DNA from: Beijerinckiaceae bacterium
Lineage (GTDB): Bacteria > Pseudomonadota > Alphaproteobacteria > Rhizobiales > Beijerinckiaceae
Length of the DNA: 6,088 bases
Assembly: GCA_947455285.1 (NCBI GenBank)
Contig: CANGOK010000197.1
Location: 1 to 6,088 of the forward strand
Reading direction: 5' to 3'
Shown: positions 1-5,995 of the stretch, in pieces
Layout: each line of letters begins with the position of its first letter
Numbering within the stretch: position 1 is the stretch's first letter
Translations under genes and position numbers: made by a program
The notes under the pieces: model-generated
What the model saw: only the letters and a program-made list of their open reading frames with translations
The model's database searches: none
What the model was told of the DNA's origin: nothing

Positions 1-1
1 C

Positions 2-142
2 GGCGGCAATGTCGCGCGGGTTCAACTGATGGGAGAGCAAACCCACTATTCAACGCCGGGCGCCGCCAAGCCCTTGTTTTTGCAGTGGGTGAAGGACCGG
101 ATTGATGGCAAGCCGGCGACCAACGCCTGCCCCACCAACTAG
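2..142 (+). CDS. C-terminal end of a gene, possibly secreted alpha/beta-hydrolase (lipase-like)
   Basis: Only the last 46 codons are in the window; the reading frame is open from base 2 and ends at TAG (140-142). The visible peptide starts GGNVARVQLMGEQTHYSTPG and ends in a segment with QWVKDRIDGKPA followed by a cysteine four residues before the stop. A histidine in a short loop, then an amphipathic W-x-x-D-R helix, G-K-P and a late cysteine resembles the C-termini of secretory lipase-like alpha/beta-hydrolases, where the histidine would complete the Ser-Asp-His triad. That match is from memory of the family and rests on a short tail, so the function is tentative; the coding call is firmer because codon use fits the neighbours and the frame stops cleanly before the intergenic gap. 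No U-tract terminator follows it. Confidence 0.55.
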   Translation, partial: GGNVARVQLMGEQTHYSTPGAAKPLFLQWVKDRIDGKPATNACPTN

Positions 143-175
143 GCCCCGCAAGCGTCCTTTGACTACGGCCCCAAT

Positions 176-241
176 TTGATTGATTGTCCCGGACGAACGC
201 TGCGCCCGAGGCGCCTGCGTAAAAATATCAATCAAGAGAGG
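176..241 (+). promoter_or_regulatory. Structured leader (nested inverted repeats plus RBS) before the cupin gene
   Basis: TTGATTGAT at 176-184 is perfectly complementary to ATCAATCAA at 227-235, a 9-bp outer stem. Inside it, ACGC (197-200) pairs with GCGT (217-220) and GCGCC (202-206) with GGCGC (210-214), a second hairpin with one small internal loop. The Shine-Dalgarno sequence GAGAGG (236-241) begins directly after the outer stem, five bases before the ATG at 247. No T-run follows on either strand, so it does not look like an intrinsic terminator for the upstream gene. It may be an operator, a translation-controlling leader or chance; the pairing is seen, the role is inferred. Confidence 0.45.
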
Positions 242-246
242 ACACG

Positions 247-681
247 ATGGACGACAGCAGCGCCACCAAGGGCTACCAGACCTTCAGCTACAAGAAGCCC
301 GAGAGCCTGCGCAAGGGCAAGGGCATCGTGCAGCTCGCCCAGACGCCGATCATCCGCGGCCGCGTGCAGATCGTTCAGGAAGGCGGGGAGAACAACCTGC
401 ATTCCCACACCGGCATGGACGGCTTCTGGTTCGTGCTCGCTGGCAAGGTGAAGTTCTATGGCCCCGGCGACGTCATCATCGGCGAATTTGGCAAGCATGA
501 GGGCATCCTCATCCCCGCCGGCGTCGAATATTGGTTCGAAAGCTCCGATCCCGACGAAGCCCTCGAAATCCTGCAGATGGCGGGCTTCGAGAAGGGCGTG
601 AAGCTGACCCGCAACGACGTAGCCGCCCAGAAGCTCGTTCCCGGCTCAGTCGAGATCAAGAACATCACCGTCGAGCACTGA
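247..681 (+). CDS. Single-domain cupin protein with degenerate metal site
   Basis: A 144-residue soluble protein, about the normal size for a single-domain cupin, with no signal peptide or membrane segment. The ATG at 247 is preceded by GAGAGG at 236-241, which fixes the start. The first cupin motif is at residues 47-66, with His52-Ser-His54 and the usual V-L-x-G turn, but the position that normally carries the metal-binding Glu is Gly59 (Asp58 is next to it). The second motif is at about residues 80-97 (I-P-A-G then V-E-Y), where Tyr95 stands in for the usual metal-binding His. Two of the four typical ligands are therefore missing, which argues against a standard metalloenzyme and for a sugar- or small-molecule-binding, structural or unusual-metal role. 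Substrate and pathway are not evident. It is a lone gene, convergent with the aminotransferase and closed by a strong terminator. The cupin fold is confident; the function is unknown. Confidence 0.88.
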   Translation: MDDSSATKGYQTFSYKKPESLRKGKGIVQLAQTPIIRGRVQIVQEGGENNLHSHTGMDGFWFVLAGKVKFYGPGDVIIGEFGKHEGILIPAGVEYWFESSDPDEALEILQMAGFEKGVKLTRNDVAAQKLVPGSVEIKNITVEH

Positions 682-700
682 GGCGCGACGCAAAACAAAG

Positions 701-730
701 AACCCGCCGGTTGCAGCCGGCGGGTTTTTT
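701..730 (+). terminator. Rho-independent terminator, probably bidirectional
   Basis: AACCCGCCGG (701-710) pairs perfectly with CCGGCGGGTT (717-726) across a six-base loop, a 10-bp GC-rich stem followed by T725-T730. It lies 19 bases after the cupin stop. Read on the minus strand, the same stem is followed by a T-rich stretch (TTCTTTGTTTT, opposite about 692-702), so it can also end the convergent aminotransferase transcript, whose stop is at 755. Confidence 0.9.
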
Positions 731-754
731 ATTTCATCTTCAGAGACGAGACGA

Positions 755-1894
755 TCAGGCGTGCTCTTTCGCCATGATCTGGTCGAGCGCGGCGAGCAGC
801 CGGTCGACGCTTTCAGTACGCGCCCCCTCACCCATCAGGCCAATACGCCAGACCTTGCCAGCGAGCGGGCCAAGGCCCGCGCCAATCTCAATGCCATGAT
901 CGAGCAGCAGCGTGCGGCGCACCTTGGGGTCGTCCACGCCAGCGGGGATTTTCACCGTGTTAAGCTGCGGCAGACGACATGCCGGCGCGACCAGCATTTC
1001 CATACCGCGCTTTTCGAGCCCGGCGACGAGATGCAGATGCGCGGCGCGATGACGCTTGAAGCTGTTCTCCAGCCCCTCCAGCAGCAGGCGGCGCAGCGCC
1101 TCATGCAGGCCGTAAAGCGAGTTGATCGGCGCCGTGTGGTGGTAGGCGCGCGCGCCCTCCCCGCCCCAATAGGCCATGACCTGCGTGACGTCGAGGAACC
1201 ACGACAGCACCTTGGTCTTGCGCGCCTTGATATGCTCGATGGCCCTCGGGCTGAACGAGACCGGCGACAGGCCGGGCGGGCAGGAAATGCACTTCTGCGT
1301 GCCCGTATAGATGACGTCGATGCCCCAGGCGTCCATTTCAATCAGCACGCCGCCCGCGCTCGTCACGCAATCCATGATCGTCATAACATTGTGCTTGGCC
1401 GCGACTGCGCCGAGCGCCTTGCCGTCCGACAGAACGCCGGTCGAGGTCTCCGCATGAACGAAGGCGAGGAACTTGATGTCCTTGTCCTTCGCAAGCGCTG
1501 CATCGACGATGGCGGGGTCGACAGGCGTGCCCCATTCGAAATCAAGCGGCACAACCACGGCGCCGCCGCGCGATGCGACTTCGCTCATGCGCATGCCGAA
1601 GACGCCGTTGCGAGCGATGAGGATCTTGTCGCCGGGCTCGATCATGTTGAGCACGCAGGCGTCCATGCCGACGCTGCCGGGGCCGGCGACGGTGAAGGTC
1701 GCTTCGTTCTTGGTATTGAAGAGCGTCTGCGTCATCGCCTTCAGCTCGTCCATCAGACCGATGAAGGCGGGGTCGAGGTGGCCGATCGTCGGCTGGGCCA
1801 TCGCGGTGAGAACTTCCTGCGCGACCGGAGAAGGTCCAGGGCCAAGGAGAAGGCGCTGCGGCGGCAGAAATGGATCGGTCGGCGTGCGGTTCAT
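755..1894 (-). CDS. Class V PLP-dependent aminotransferase, alanine/serine-glyoxylate type
   Basis: A 379-residue cytoplasmic enzyme of fold type I, class V, close to the usual 380-400 residues. It should move an amino group from alanine, serine or a related donor to an acceptor such as glyoxylate. Landmarks: L-G-P-G-P-S at 17-22; G-H-L-D-P at 38-42; A-G-P-G-S at 70-74 for phosphate binding; H-A-E-T-S-T-G-V at 147-154; Asp175 in I-M-D-C-V, the expected partner of the PLP ring nitrogen; Lys201 in G-T-Q-K, the Schiff-base lysine, followed by C-P-P-G-L; and Arg350 in W-R-I-G-L-M-G, the likely substrate-carboxylate anchor. All key residues are present. The ATG at 1894 is preferred over in-frame upstream starts (GTG at 1948, ATG at 1945) because G-rich sequence at 1901-1906 gives it a ribosome site and the family N-terminus fits. 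Exact substrate pair cannot be read from sequence: serine-glyoxylate, alanine-glyoxylate and ureidoglycine-glyoxylate transaminases share these motifs. It is transcribed alone, divergent from the DUF1259 gene. Confidence 0.93.
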   Translation of the reverse strand: MNRTPTDPFLPPQRLLLGPGPSPVAQEVLTAMAQPTIGHLDPAFIGLMDELKAMTQTLFNTKNEATFTVAGPGSVGMDACVLNMIEPGDKILIARNGVFGMRMSEVASRGGAVVVPLDFEWGTPVDPAIVDAALAKDKDIKFLAFVHAETSTGVLSDGKALGAVAAKHNVMTIMDCVTSAGGVLIEMDAWGIDVIYTGTQKCISCPPGLSPVSFSPRAIEHIKARKTKVLSWFLDVTQVMAYWGGEGARAYHHTAPINSLYGLHEALRRLLLEGLENSFKRHRAAHLHLVAGLEKRGMEMLVAPACRLPQLNTVKIPAGVDDPKVRRTLLLDHGIEIGAGLGPLAGKVWRIGLMGEGARTESVDRLLAALDQIMAKEHA

Positions 1895-1932
1895 GGTCGT
1901 CCCCCCGGGGAACCTGTTTCGTAAAGCGCAGA

Positions 1933-1961
1933 TACTTGTCCCCATCACGCAATGCGGTCAA
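1933..1961 (-). promoter_or_regulatory. Weak candidate promoter for the aminotransferase gene
   Basis: On the minus strand TTGACC (1961-1956) is a good alphaproteobacterial -35 box; 17 bases further lies CAAGTA (1938-1933), a poor -10 box. Its position in the divergent gap, about 40 bases upstream of the ATG at 1894, is right, and transcription from here would exclude the upstream start codons at 1943-1948. The weak -10 makes this a guess. Confidence 0.25.
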
Positions 1962-2062
1962 GAGCGGAGCAATGGCTGGAGCGCACTTGATTAATAAGAC
2001 GTAACGGAACGATGCCGCAGGGAGGTGGTTGGTCGGGATCGCGGGAACCGCAGGAGAGACCC

Positions 2063-2953
2063 ATGGGCGGCAAGATCGCAGTCCTGACGACGCTTGGCTT
2101 CATCAGTCTCGCCCATCCAGCGCTGGCTGAAGAAAACTGGCAGGCCGAGATCAGCAAGGCCCTTGGCAAAGCCGGGACGGCGGCGCCGGGCGAGGTCTAC
2201 CGGGTTTCGCTGCCGAGGACAGACCTGAAGGCCACCGTCGACGGGGTGGAGCTGAAACCCGCCTTCGCGCTCGGCTCGTGGCTCGGTTTCATGGCGCACC
2301 CCAGCGCGACCAATGTGACTGTCATGGGCGATCTCGTCCTGACCGATGACGAAGTCGGGCCGGTGATGAAGCGGCTCCTGGAAGGAGGGATCGAAGTCAC
2401 CGCCCTTCATAACCACCTGCTCCGAAATACCCCTCACACCATGTATCTACACGTCCACGGGCGCGGGGAGCCGGGGAAGCTCGCAGCGAGCCTGAAAGAA
2501 GGATTGGCGCAGAGCAAGACGCCTCTCGGTGAAGCGTCGCCGCCCCCTCCGGCGCAAACCCAATTGAACACGGGCTTGATTGACCAAGGGGTCGGGCGAA
2601 CCGGCAAGCTCTTGGGCGAAATCTACCAGTTCAATATCGCGCGCCGCTCCGCGCCCCAGGAGGACGGCATGGCGATCCCCGAGGCCATGGGCGCGGCCAT
2701 CGCGATTAATTTCGAGGCTGATGGGTCAGGTCAGGCGGCGATCACGGGCGACTTCGTGCTCGCTGCGGCTGAGGTGAACAAGGTCGCGAAGACGCTCGCT
2801 GACAATGGCGTCGAGGTCACGGCGCTCCACAATCACATGCTGACGGAAGAGCCTCGCCTCTTCTTCATGCACTTTTGGGGGCATGGCGAGACGGTCAAGC
2901 TGGCGCAGGCCATAGGCGCTGCGCTGAAGCAGGCGGACGTCGCGGGGCCATAA
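2063..2953 (+). CDS. Exported tandem DUF1259 (LppY/LpqO family) protein
   Basis: A 296-residue protein of unknown function, probably periplasmic. The ATG at 2063 is chosen over one at 2012 because CAGGAG (2051-2056) gives it a good ribosome site and it starts directly with a Sec signal peptide: Lys4, a hydrophobic stretch to about 18, and an A-L-A cleavage motif at 20-22. There is no lipobox cysteine, so it is soluble rather than a lipoprotein, unlike the mycobacterial members that name the family. Two homologous DUF1259 domains follow, about 43-150 and 185-290, joined by a linker with a four-proline run (160-163). Both have G-E-[VI]-Y, a G-D-[LF]-V-L strand, an identical A-L-H-N-H motif (114-118 and 254-258) and a later conserved His (130 and 270). 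Clustered histidines suggest metal or ligand binding, which is inference. The gene is monocistronic by layout: divergent from the aminotransferase and convergent with pyrG. The family call is strong; the biochemical role is unknown. Confidence 0.9.
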   Translation: MGGKIAVLTTLGFISLAHPALAEENWQAEISKALGKAGTAAPGEVYRVSLPRTDLKATVDGVELKPAFALGSWLGFMAHPSATNVTVMGDLVLTDDEVGPVMKRLLEGGIEVTALHNHLLRNTPHTMYLHVHGRGEPGKLAASLKEGLAQSKTPLGEASPPPPAQTQLNTGLIDQGVGRTGKLLGEIYQFNIARRSAPQEDGMAIPEAMGAAIAINFEADGSGQAAITGDFVLAAAEVNKVAKTLADNGVEVTALHNHMLTEEPRLFFMHFWGHGETVKLAQAIGAALKQADVAGP

Positions 2954-2960
2954 TGACTCA

Positions 2961-3026
2961 GATTAGGTTAGCGCGCTAATCCCTCTAAAGATCAGATATT
3001 TACAGCCAAAACTTTAGAGCCTAATT
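2961..3026. repeat. Nested inverted repeats between convergent DUF1259 gene and pyrG
   Basis: CTCTAAAG (2983-2990) and CTTTAGAG (3012-3019) are an 8-bp perfect inverted repeat around a 21-base AT-rich loop. Flanking them, ATTAGG (2962-2967) pairs with CCTAAT (3020-3025), so a 14-bp two-part stem is possible with a small side hairpin. That side hairpin is the palindrome TTAGCGCGCTAA (2968-2979); GATTAG (2961-2966) can alternatively pair with CTAATC (2976-2981). No T-run follows in either direction, so it is not a classical intrinsic terminator, although ending the two convergent transcripts is the simplest role. Confidence 0.55.
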
Positions 3027-3030
3027 GAAC

Positions 3031-4659
3031 TCACACCAGCCGACTTTGAGCCTTCGCCGCCGCGATGAAGCTCGCGAAAAGCGGGTGCGGCTCGAAGGGG
3101 CGCGACTTCAGCTCCGGGTGATACTGGACGCCGATGAACCAAGGATGGTCCACCAGCTCCACCGTCTCGGGCAGCAGCCCATCGGGCGAAGTTCCGGCAA
3201 AGCTCATGCCCTTGGCTTCGAGCATATCGCGATAGGCGGTGTTCACCTCGTAGCGATGACGGTGGCGCTCGGAGATTTCTCCGCTGCCGTATATCGCCGC
3301 GATACGTGACTCGGGCTTCAGCTTCGCACGGAAGGCGCCAAGGCGCATGGTGCCGCCGAGGTTGCCGCCTTCGCGCCGGGTCTCCAGCTCGTTGCCGCGC
3401 ATCCATTCGGTCATGAGGCCAACGACCGGCTCGCTCGTGGGGCCGAACTCCGTGGAATTGGCCTCCTTGACGCCAGCCAATGAGCGAGCCGCCTCGATGA
3501 CCGCCATCTGCATGCCGAAGCAGATGCCGAAATACGGCACCTTGCGCTCGCGGGCGAAACGGGCGGCCAGAATCTTGCCCTCGGCGCCGCGTTGGCCGAA
3601 GCCGCCGGGCACCATGATGCCGTGCACATGTTCAAGATGGGGAGCAGGATCGCCCCCTTCGAACAATTCGCTCTCGATCCAGTCGAGCTTCACGCGCACA
3701 TGGTTGGCCATGCCGCCGTGGTTCAGCGCCTCGATGAGCGACTTATAGGCGTCCTTGAGGCCGGTATATTTGCCCACGACCGCGATGGTGACTTCACCCT
3801 CGGGGTTGTGGACAGCCTCGGAGACCGCGTTCCAGCGGCTCATGTCGGGCTTGGGAGCAGGCTCAATGCCGAAGGCCGCCAGAACCTCGCGATCGAGCCC
3901 CGCCTCATGGTAGGCGCGCGGCACATCGTAGATGGAGCCGACGTCCCGCGCCTCGATCACCGCGCCCTCGCGGACGTTGCAGAAGAGCGCGAGCTTGCGG
4001 CGCTCGTCGCGGGGAATTTCGCGGTCGGAGCGACAAAGGAGGATGTTCGGCTGGATGCCGATGGAGCGCAGCTCCTTCACCGAATGCTGGGTCGGCTTGG
4101 TCTTCAGCTCGCCGGCGGTCGGAATATAGGGCAGCAGGGTCAGGTGGACGTAGACGGCGTGACCGCGCGGCAGGTCATTGCCAAGCTGCCGGATCGCCTC
4201 GAAGAATGGCAGGCCCTCGATGTCGCCCACCGTGCCACCGATTTCGACCAGCACAAAATCGACGCCGTCGTTGCCGTCGAGGACGAATTCCTTGATGTGA
4301 TTGGTCACATGCGGGATCACCTGCACGGTGCCGCCGAGATAATCGCCCCGGCGCTCCTTGGTGATGATCTCCTGATAGATGCGCCCGGTGGTGATATTGT
4401 CCTGCTTCGTCGCGGGACGACCGGTGAAACGCTCATAGTGGCCAAGGTCAAGGTCGGTCTCAGCGCCGTCGTCGGTCACGAAGACCTCGCCGTGCTGGGT
4501 CGGGCTCATGGTGCCCGGATCGACGTTGAGATAGGGGTCGAGTTTGCGAAGGCGGACGGTGTATCCGCGCGCCTGCAGGAGGGCGCCGAGAGCCGCCGAC
4601 GCCAAGCCTTTGCCAAGCGAAGAGACCACGCCGCCGGTGATGAAGATGTACCGCGCCAT
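3031..4659 (-). CDS. pyrG: CTP synthase (glutamine-hydrolysing)
   Basis: Converts UTP to CTP using ATP and glutamine, the last step of pyrimidine nucleotide synthesis, in the cytoplasm as a tetramer. The protein is 542 residues, the family's usual length. The N-terminal synthetase domain (about 1-267) opens with the hallmark I-F-I-T-G-G-V-V-S-S-L-G-K-G at 5-18, and has Asp71 and Glu139 (V-E-I-G-G-T-V-G-D-I-E, 138-148) as expected Mg-ATP ligands. The C-terminal class I glutamine amidotransferase domain (about 290-538) has the oxyanion-hole segment P-G-G-F-G at 351-355, nucleophile Cys380 in G-I-C-F-G-M-Q, and His514 and Glu516 completing the triad. Nothing is missing, so it should be active. 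The ATG at 4659 matches the conserved N-terminus; the ribosome site is weak (AGG about 11 bases upstream). It lies 137 bases downstream of secG, behind a terminator-like hairpin, so it probably has its own promoter or depends on partial read-through. Confidence 0.98.
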   Translation of the reverse strand: MARYIFITGGVVSSLGKGLASAALGALLQARGYTVRLRKLDPYLNVDPGTMSPTQHGEVFVTDDGAETDLDLGHYERFTGRPATKQDNITTGRIYQEIITKERRGDYLGGTVQVIPHVTNHIKEFVLDGNDGVDFVLVEIGGTVGDIEGLPFFEAIRQLGNDLPRGHAVYVHLTLLPYIPTAGELKTKPTQHSVKELRSIGIQPNILLCRSDREIPRDERRKLALFCNVREGAVIEARDVGSIYDVPRAYHEAGLDREVLAAFGIEPAPKPDMSRWNAVSEAVHNPEGEVTIAVVGKYTGLKDAYKSLIEALNHGGMANHVRVKLDWIESELFEGGDPAPHLEHVHGIMVPGGFGQRGAEGKILAARFARERKVPYFGICFGMQMAVIEAARSLAGVKEANSTEFGPTSEPVVGLMTEWMRGNELETRREGGNLGGTMRLGAFRAKLKPESRIAAIYGSGEISERHRHRYEVNTAYRDMLEAKGMSFAGTSPDGLLPETVELVDHPWFIGVQYHPELKSRPFEPHPLFASFIAAAKAQSRLV

Positions 4660-4750
4660 GGGGTTGCAGACCTATTCCTAAAGAACCGATTCGGCGAGCG
4701 AATTCCGTTGGGACAGGGCCTTCGTCCACACGATTGTGTAGAACGCGGCC

Positions 4751-4781
4751 AAACGAAAGGGGCCGGACAAGCCGGCCCCTT
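4751..4781 (-). terminator. Intrinsic terminator after secG
   Basis: AAGGGGCCGG (4757-4766) and CCGGCCCCTT (4772-4781) form a perfect 10-bp stem with a five-base loop. On the minus strand it begins 15 bases past the secG stop and is followed by TTTCGTTT, an interrupted but T-rich tail. It sits between secG and pyrG, so it should reduce read-through from tpiA-secG into pyrG. Confidence 0.8.
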
Positions 4782-4796
4782 AAAGAGCTGTCAATT

Positions 4797-5150
4797 TTAC
4801 TGGCGCGGAGGCTCGGGCGCCGTGGGAGCCGCCGGAGCCTGCTGCTCCATCTGCTTGAGCTGATCAAGCACGCTGCCCGCAGGCGCCGTCTGGCCGGCCG
4901 GGGCGACGCCGTCGAAGATGGACTTAGGCGCGCGGCCCATGTTGGCCATGACGGTCAGGGCAAGGCTCGTGATGAAGAAGAGCGTGCCGAGGATGGCTGT
5001 AGCGCGGGTCAGGGCGTTGGCCTGACCGCGGCCAGTCATGAAGCCGCCTCCGCCAATGCCAAGGGCGCCGCCCTCGGAACGCTGCAGCAGGACCACGCCC
5101 ACGAGCGCGACCACGATGATGAGATGCAGGGTGATGAGTACAGTTTGCAT
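4797..5150 (-). CDS. secG: Preprotein translocase subunit SecG
   Basis: Small inner-membrane subunit of the SecYEG channel that aids SecA-driven protein export. The 117-residue protein has two hydrophobic helices, about 3-22 and 50-70, joined by the family's signature loop L-L-Q-R-S-E-G-G (21-28) and a glycine-rich run leading to F-M-T-G-R-G (37-42). After the second helix comes a soluble tail of about 45 residues rich in Ala, Pro and Gln, which is common in alphaproteobacterial SecG and absent from the shorter core. The ATG at 5150 is chosen because it gives the standard M-Q-T-V-L-I start; a TTG at 5162 would add only four residues and fits the family less well. The ribosome site (GAG just upstream) is weak. 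It follows tpiA by 86 bases on the same strand and is probably cotranscribed with it. Confidence 0.95.
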   Translation of the reverse strand: MQTVLITLHLIIVVALVGVVLLQRSEGGALGIGGGGFMTGRGQANALTRATAILGTLFFITSLALTVMANMGRAPKSIFDGVAPAGQTAPAGSVLDQLKQMEQQAPAAPTAPEPPRQ

Positions 5151-5236
5151 ATCTCGACCCAAACTGGGGGAAGGCTTGCGCCCAATGTCTGGATAGGCCT
5201 CTTACACGATGCAAAGAGCCATGGCTACCGGGCCGT

Positions 5237-5995
5237 TCAGCGATAAGCCGCCGCGATGCCCATGAAATCGACGGCCTTGAGGCTCGCCCCGCCGACCAGC
5301 GCCCCGTCCACATTGGCGACGCCCATCAGCTCCACCGCATTGGAAGGCTTCACCGAGCCGCCGTAGAGGATTCGCACCCCTGCCCCGTCAGCGCCCAGCA
5401 GCTTGCCCAGCCGCTCACGGATGAAGGCGTGAACCTCGGCGACATCACCGGGGGTCGGCGTCAGGCCGGTGCCGATGGCCCAGACGGGCTCATAGGCCAC
5501 GACAAGCTGCGCGCCGGTCAAACCGGTGGGAATCGAGCCGTCGAGCTGGCCGCCCACCACGTCGAGCGTCTGGCCAGAGCGCCGCTGCGCCTCGGTCTCG
5601 CCGACGCAGACGATGGCGACGAGGCCGGCGCGGATCGCCGCCTCAGCCTTGGCCCGCACCACGGCGTCGCTCTCCCCATGGTCGGCGCGGCGCTCGGAAT
5701 GGCCGACGATAATGAAAGTTGCGCCAGCATCGGCCAGCATCTCGGCGGAGATGTCGCCGGTATGTGCGCCTGACGCCTTGGCGTGGCAATCCTGCGCGCC
5801 AATCCCGATTCCAGTCCCCGTGGCGACGCTTGAGGCGGCATGAACAAGGGTCGCGGGCGGGCAAATCAGAAGATCGACCTTGGCCTTCAGCGCGGAATCA
5901 TAGGCCTTCGCCATGTCGGAGATTTCGGTCAGCGAAGCACGCAGGCCGTTCATCTTCCAGTTTCCAGCGACGAGGGGATGGGGGCGGTTGGTCAT
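5237..5995 (-). CDS. tpiA: Triosephosphate isomerase
   Basis: Interconverts dihydroxyacetone phosphate and glyceraldehyde 3-phosphate in glycolysis, gluconeogenesis and the Calvin cycle; a cytoplasmic TIM-barrel dimer. The 252 residues match the family. Landmarks: G-N-W-K-M-N at 11-16 with substrate-binding Asn12 and Lys14; electrophile His99 in V-G-H-S-E-R-R (97-103); general base Glu169 in A-Y-E-P-V-W-A-I-G-T-G, which also contains the flexible loop 6; and the phosphate-binding Y-G-G-S-V-K-P (211-217) and G-G-A-S-L (235-239). All catalytic residues are intact. The ATG at 5995 has a good ribosome site, AGAGGA at 6007-6002, six bases upstream. It is the first gene of the visible minus-strand cluster; the order tpiA, secG, pyrG is familiar in alphaproteobacteria. 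Confidence 0.98.
   Translation of the reverse strand: MTNRPHPLVAGNWKMNGLRASLTEISDMAKAYDSALKAKVDLLICPPATLVHAASSVATGTGIGIGAQDCHAKASGAHTGDISAEMLADAGATFIIVGHSERRADHGESDAVVRAKAEAAIRAGLVAIVCVGETEAQRRSGQTLDVVGGQLDGSIPTGLTGAQLVVAYEPVWAIGTGLTPTPGDVAEVHAFIRERLGKLLGADGAGVRILYGGSVKPSNAVELMGVANVDGALVGGASLKAVDFMGIAAAYR

Noticed and set aside
761..1924. 387-residue open frame on the plus strand opposite the aminotransferase
   Set aside because: Arg/Asp/His-rich translation with no family motif, antisense to an intact enzyme gene with all catalytic residues.
2012..2062. Upstream ATG that would extend the DUF1259 protein by 17 residues
   Set aside because: The extension is Gly/Pro/Arg-rich and would bury the signal peptide; the ATG at 2063 has the better ribosome site.
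4689..4738. Short inverted repeats upstream of pyrG (ATTCG/CGAAT and ACAC/GTGT)
   Set aside because: Four- and five-base arms are expected by chance; no matching known operator or leader-attenuation element was recognised.
3592..4863. 423-residue open frame on the plus strand opposite pyrG
   Set aside because: It lies antisense across most of pyrG and into secG, has no recognisable domain, and is the usual mirror frame of a high-GC gene.
5151..5162. TTG start giving SecG four extra residues
   Set aside because: The family N-terminus begins at the ATG at 5150; a rarer start codon adds nothing recognisable.
5196..5220. Possible hairpin between tpiA and secG (CTCTT with AAGAG, plus GG/CC across a bulge)
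   Set aside because: The stem is short and bulged, with a 10-base loop and no T-run on the minus strand, so it is not a convincing terminator.
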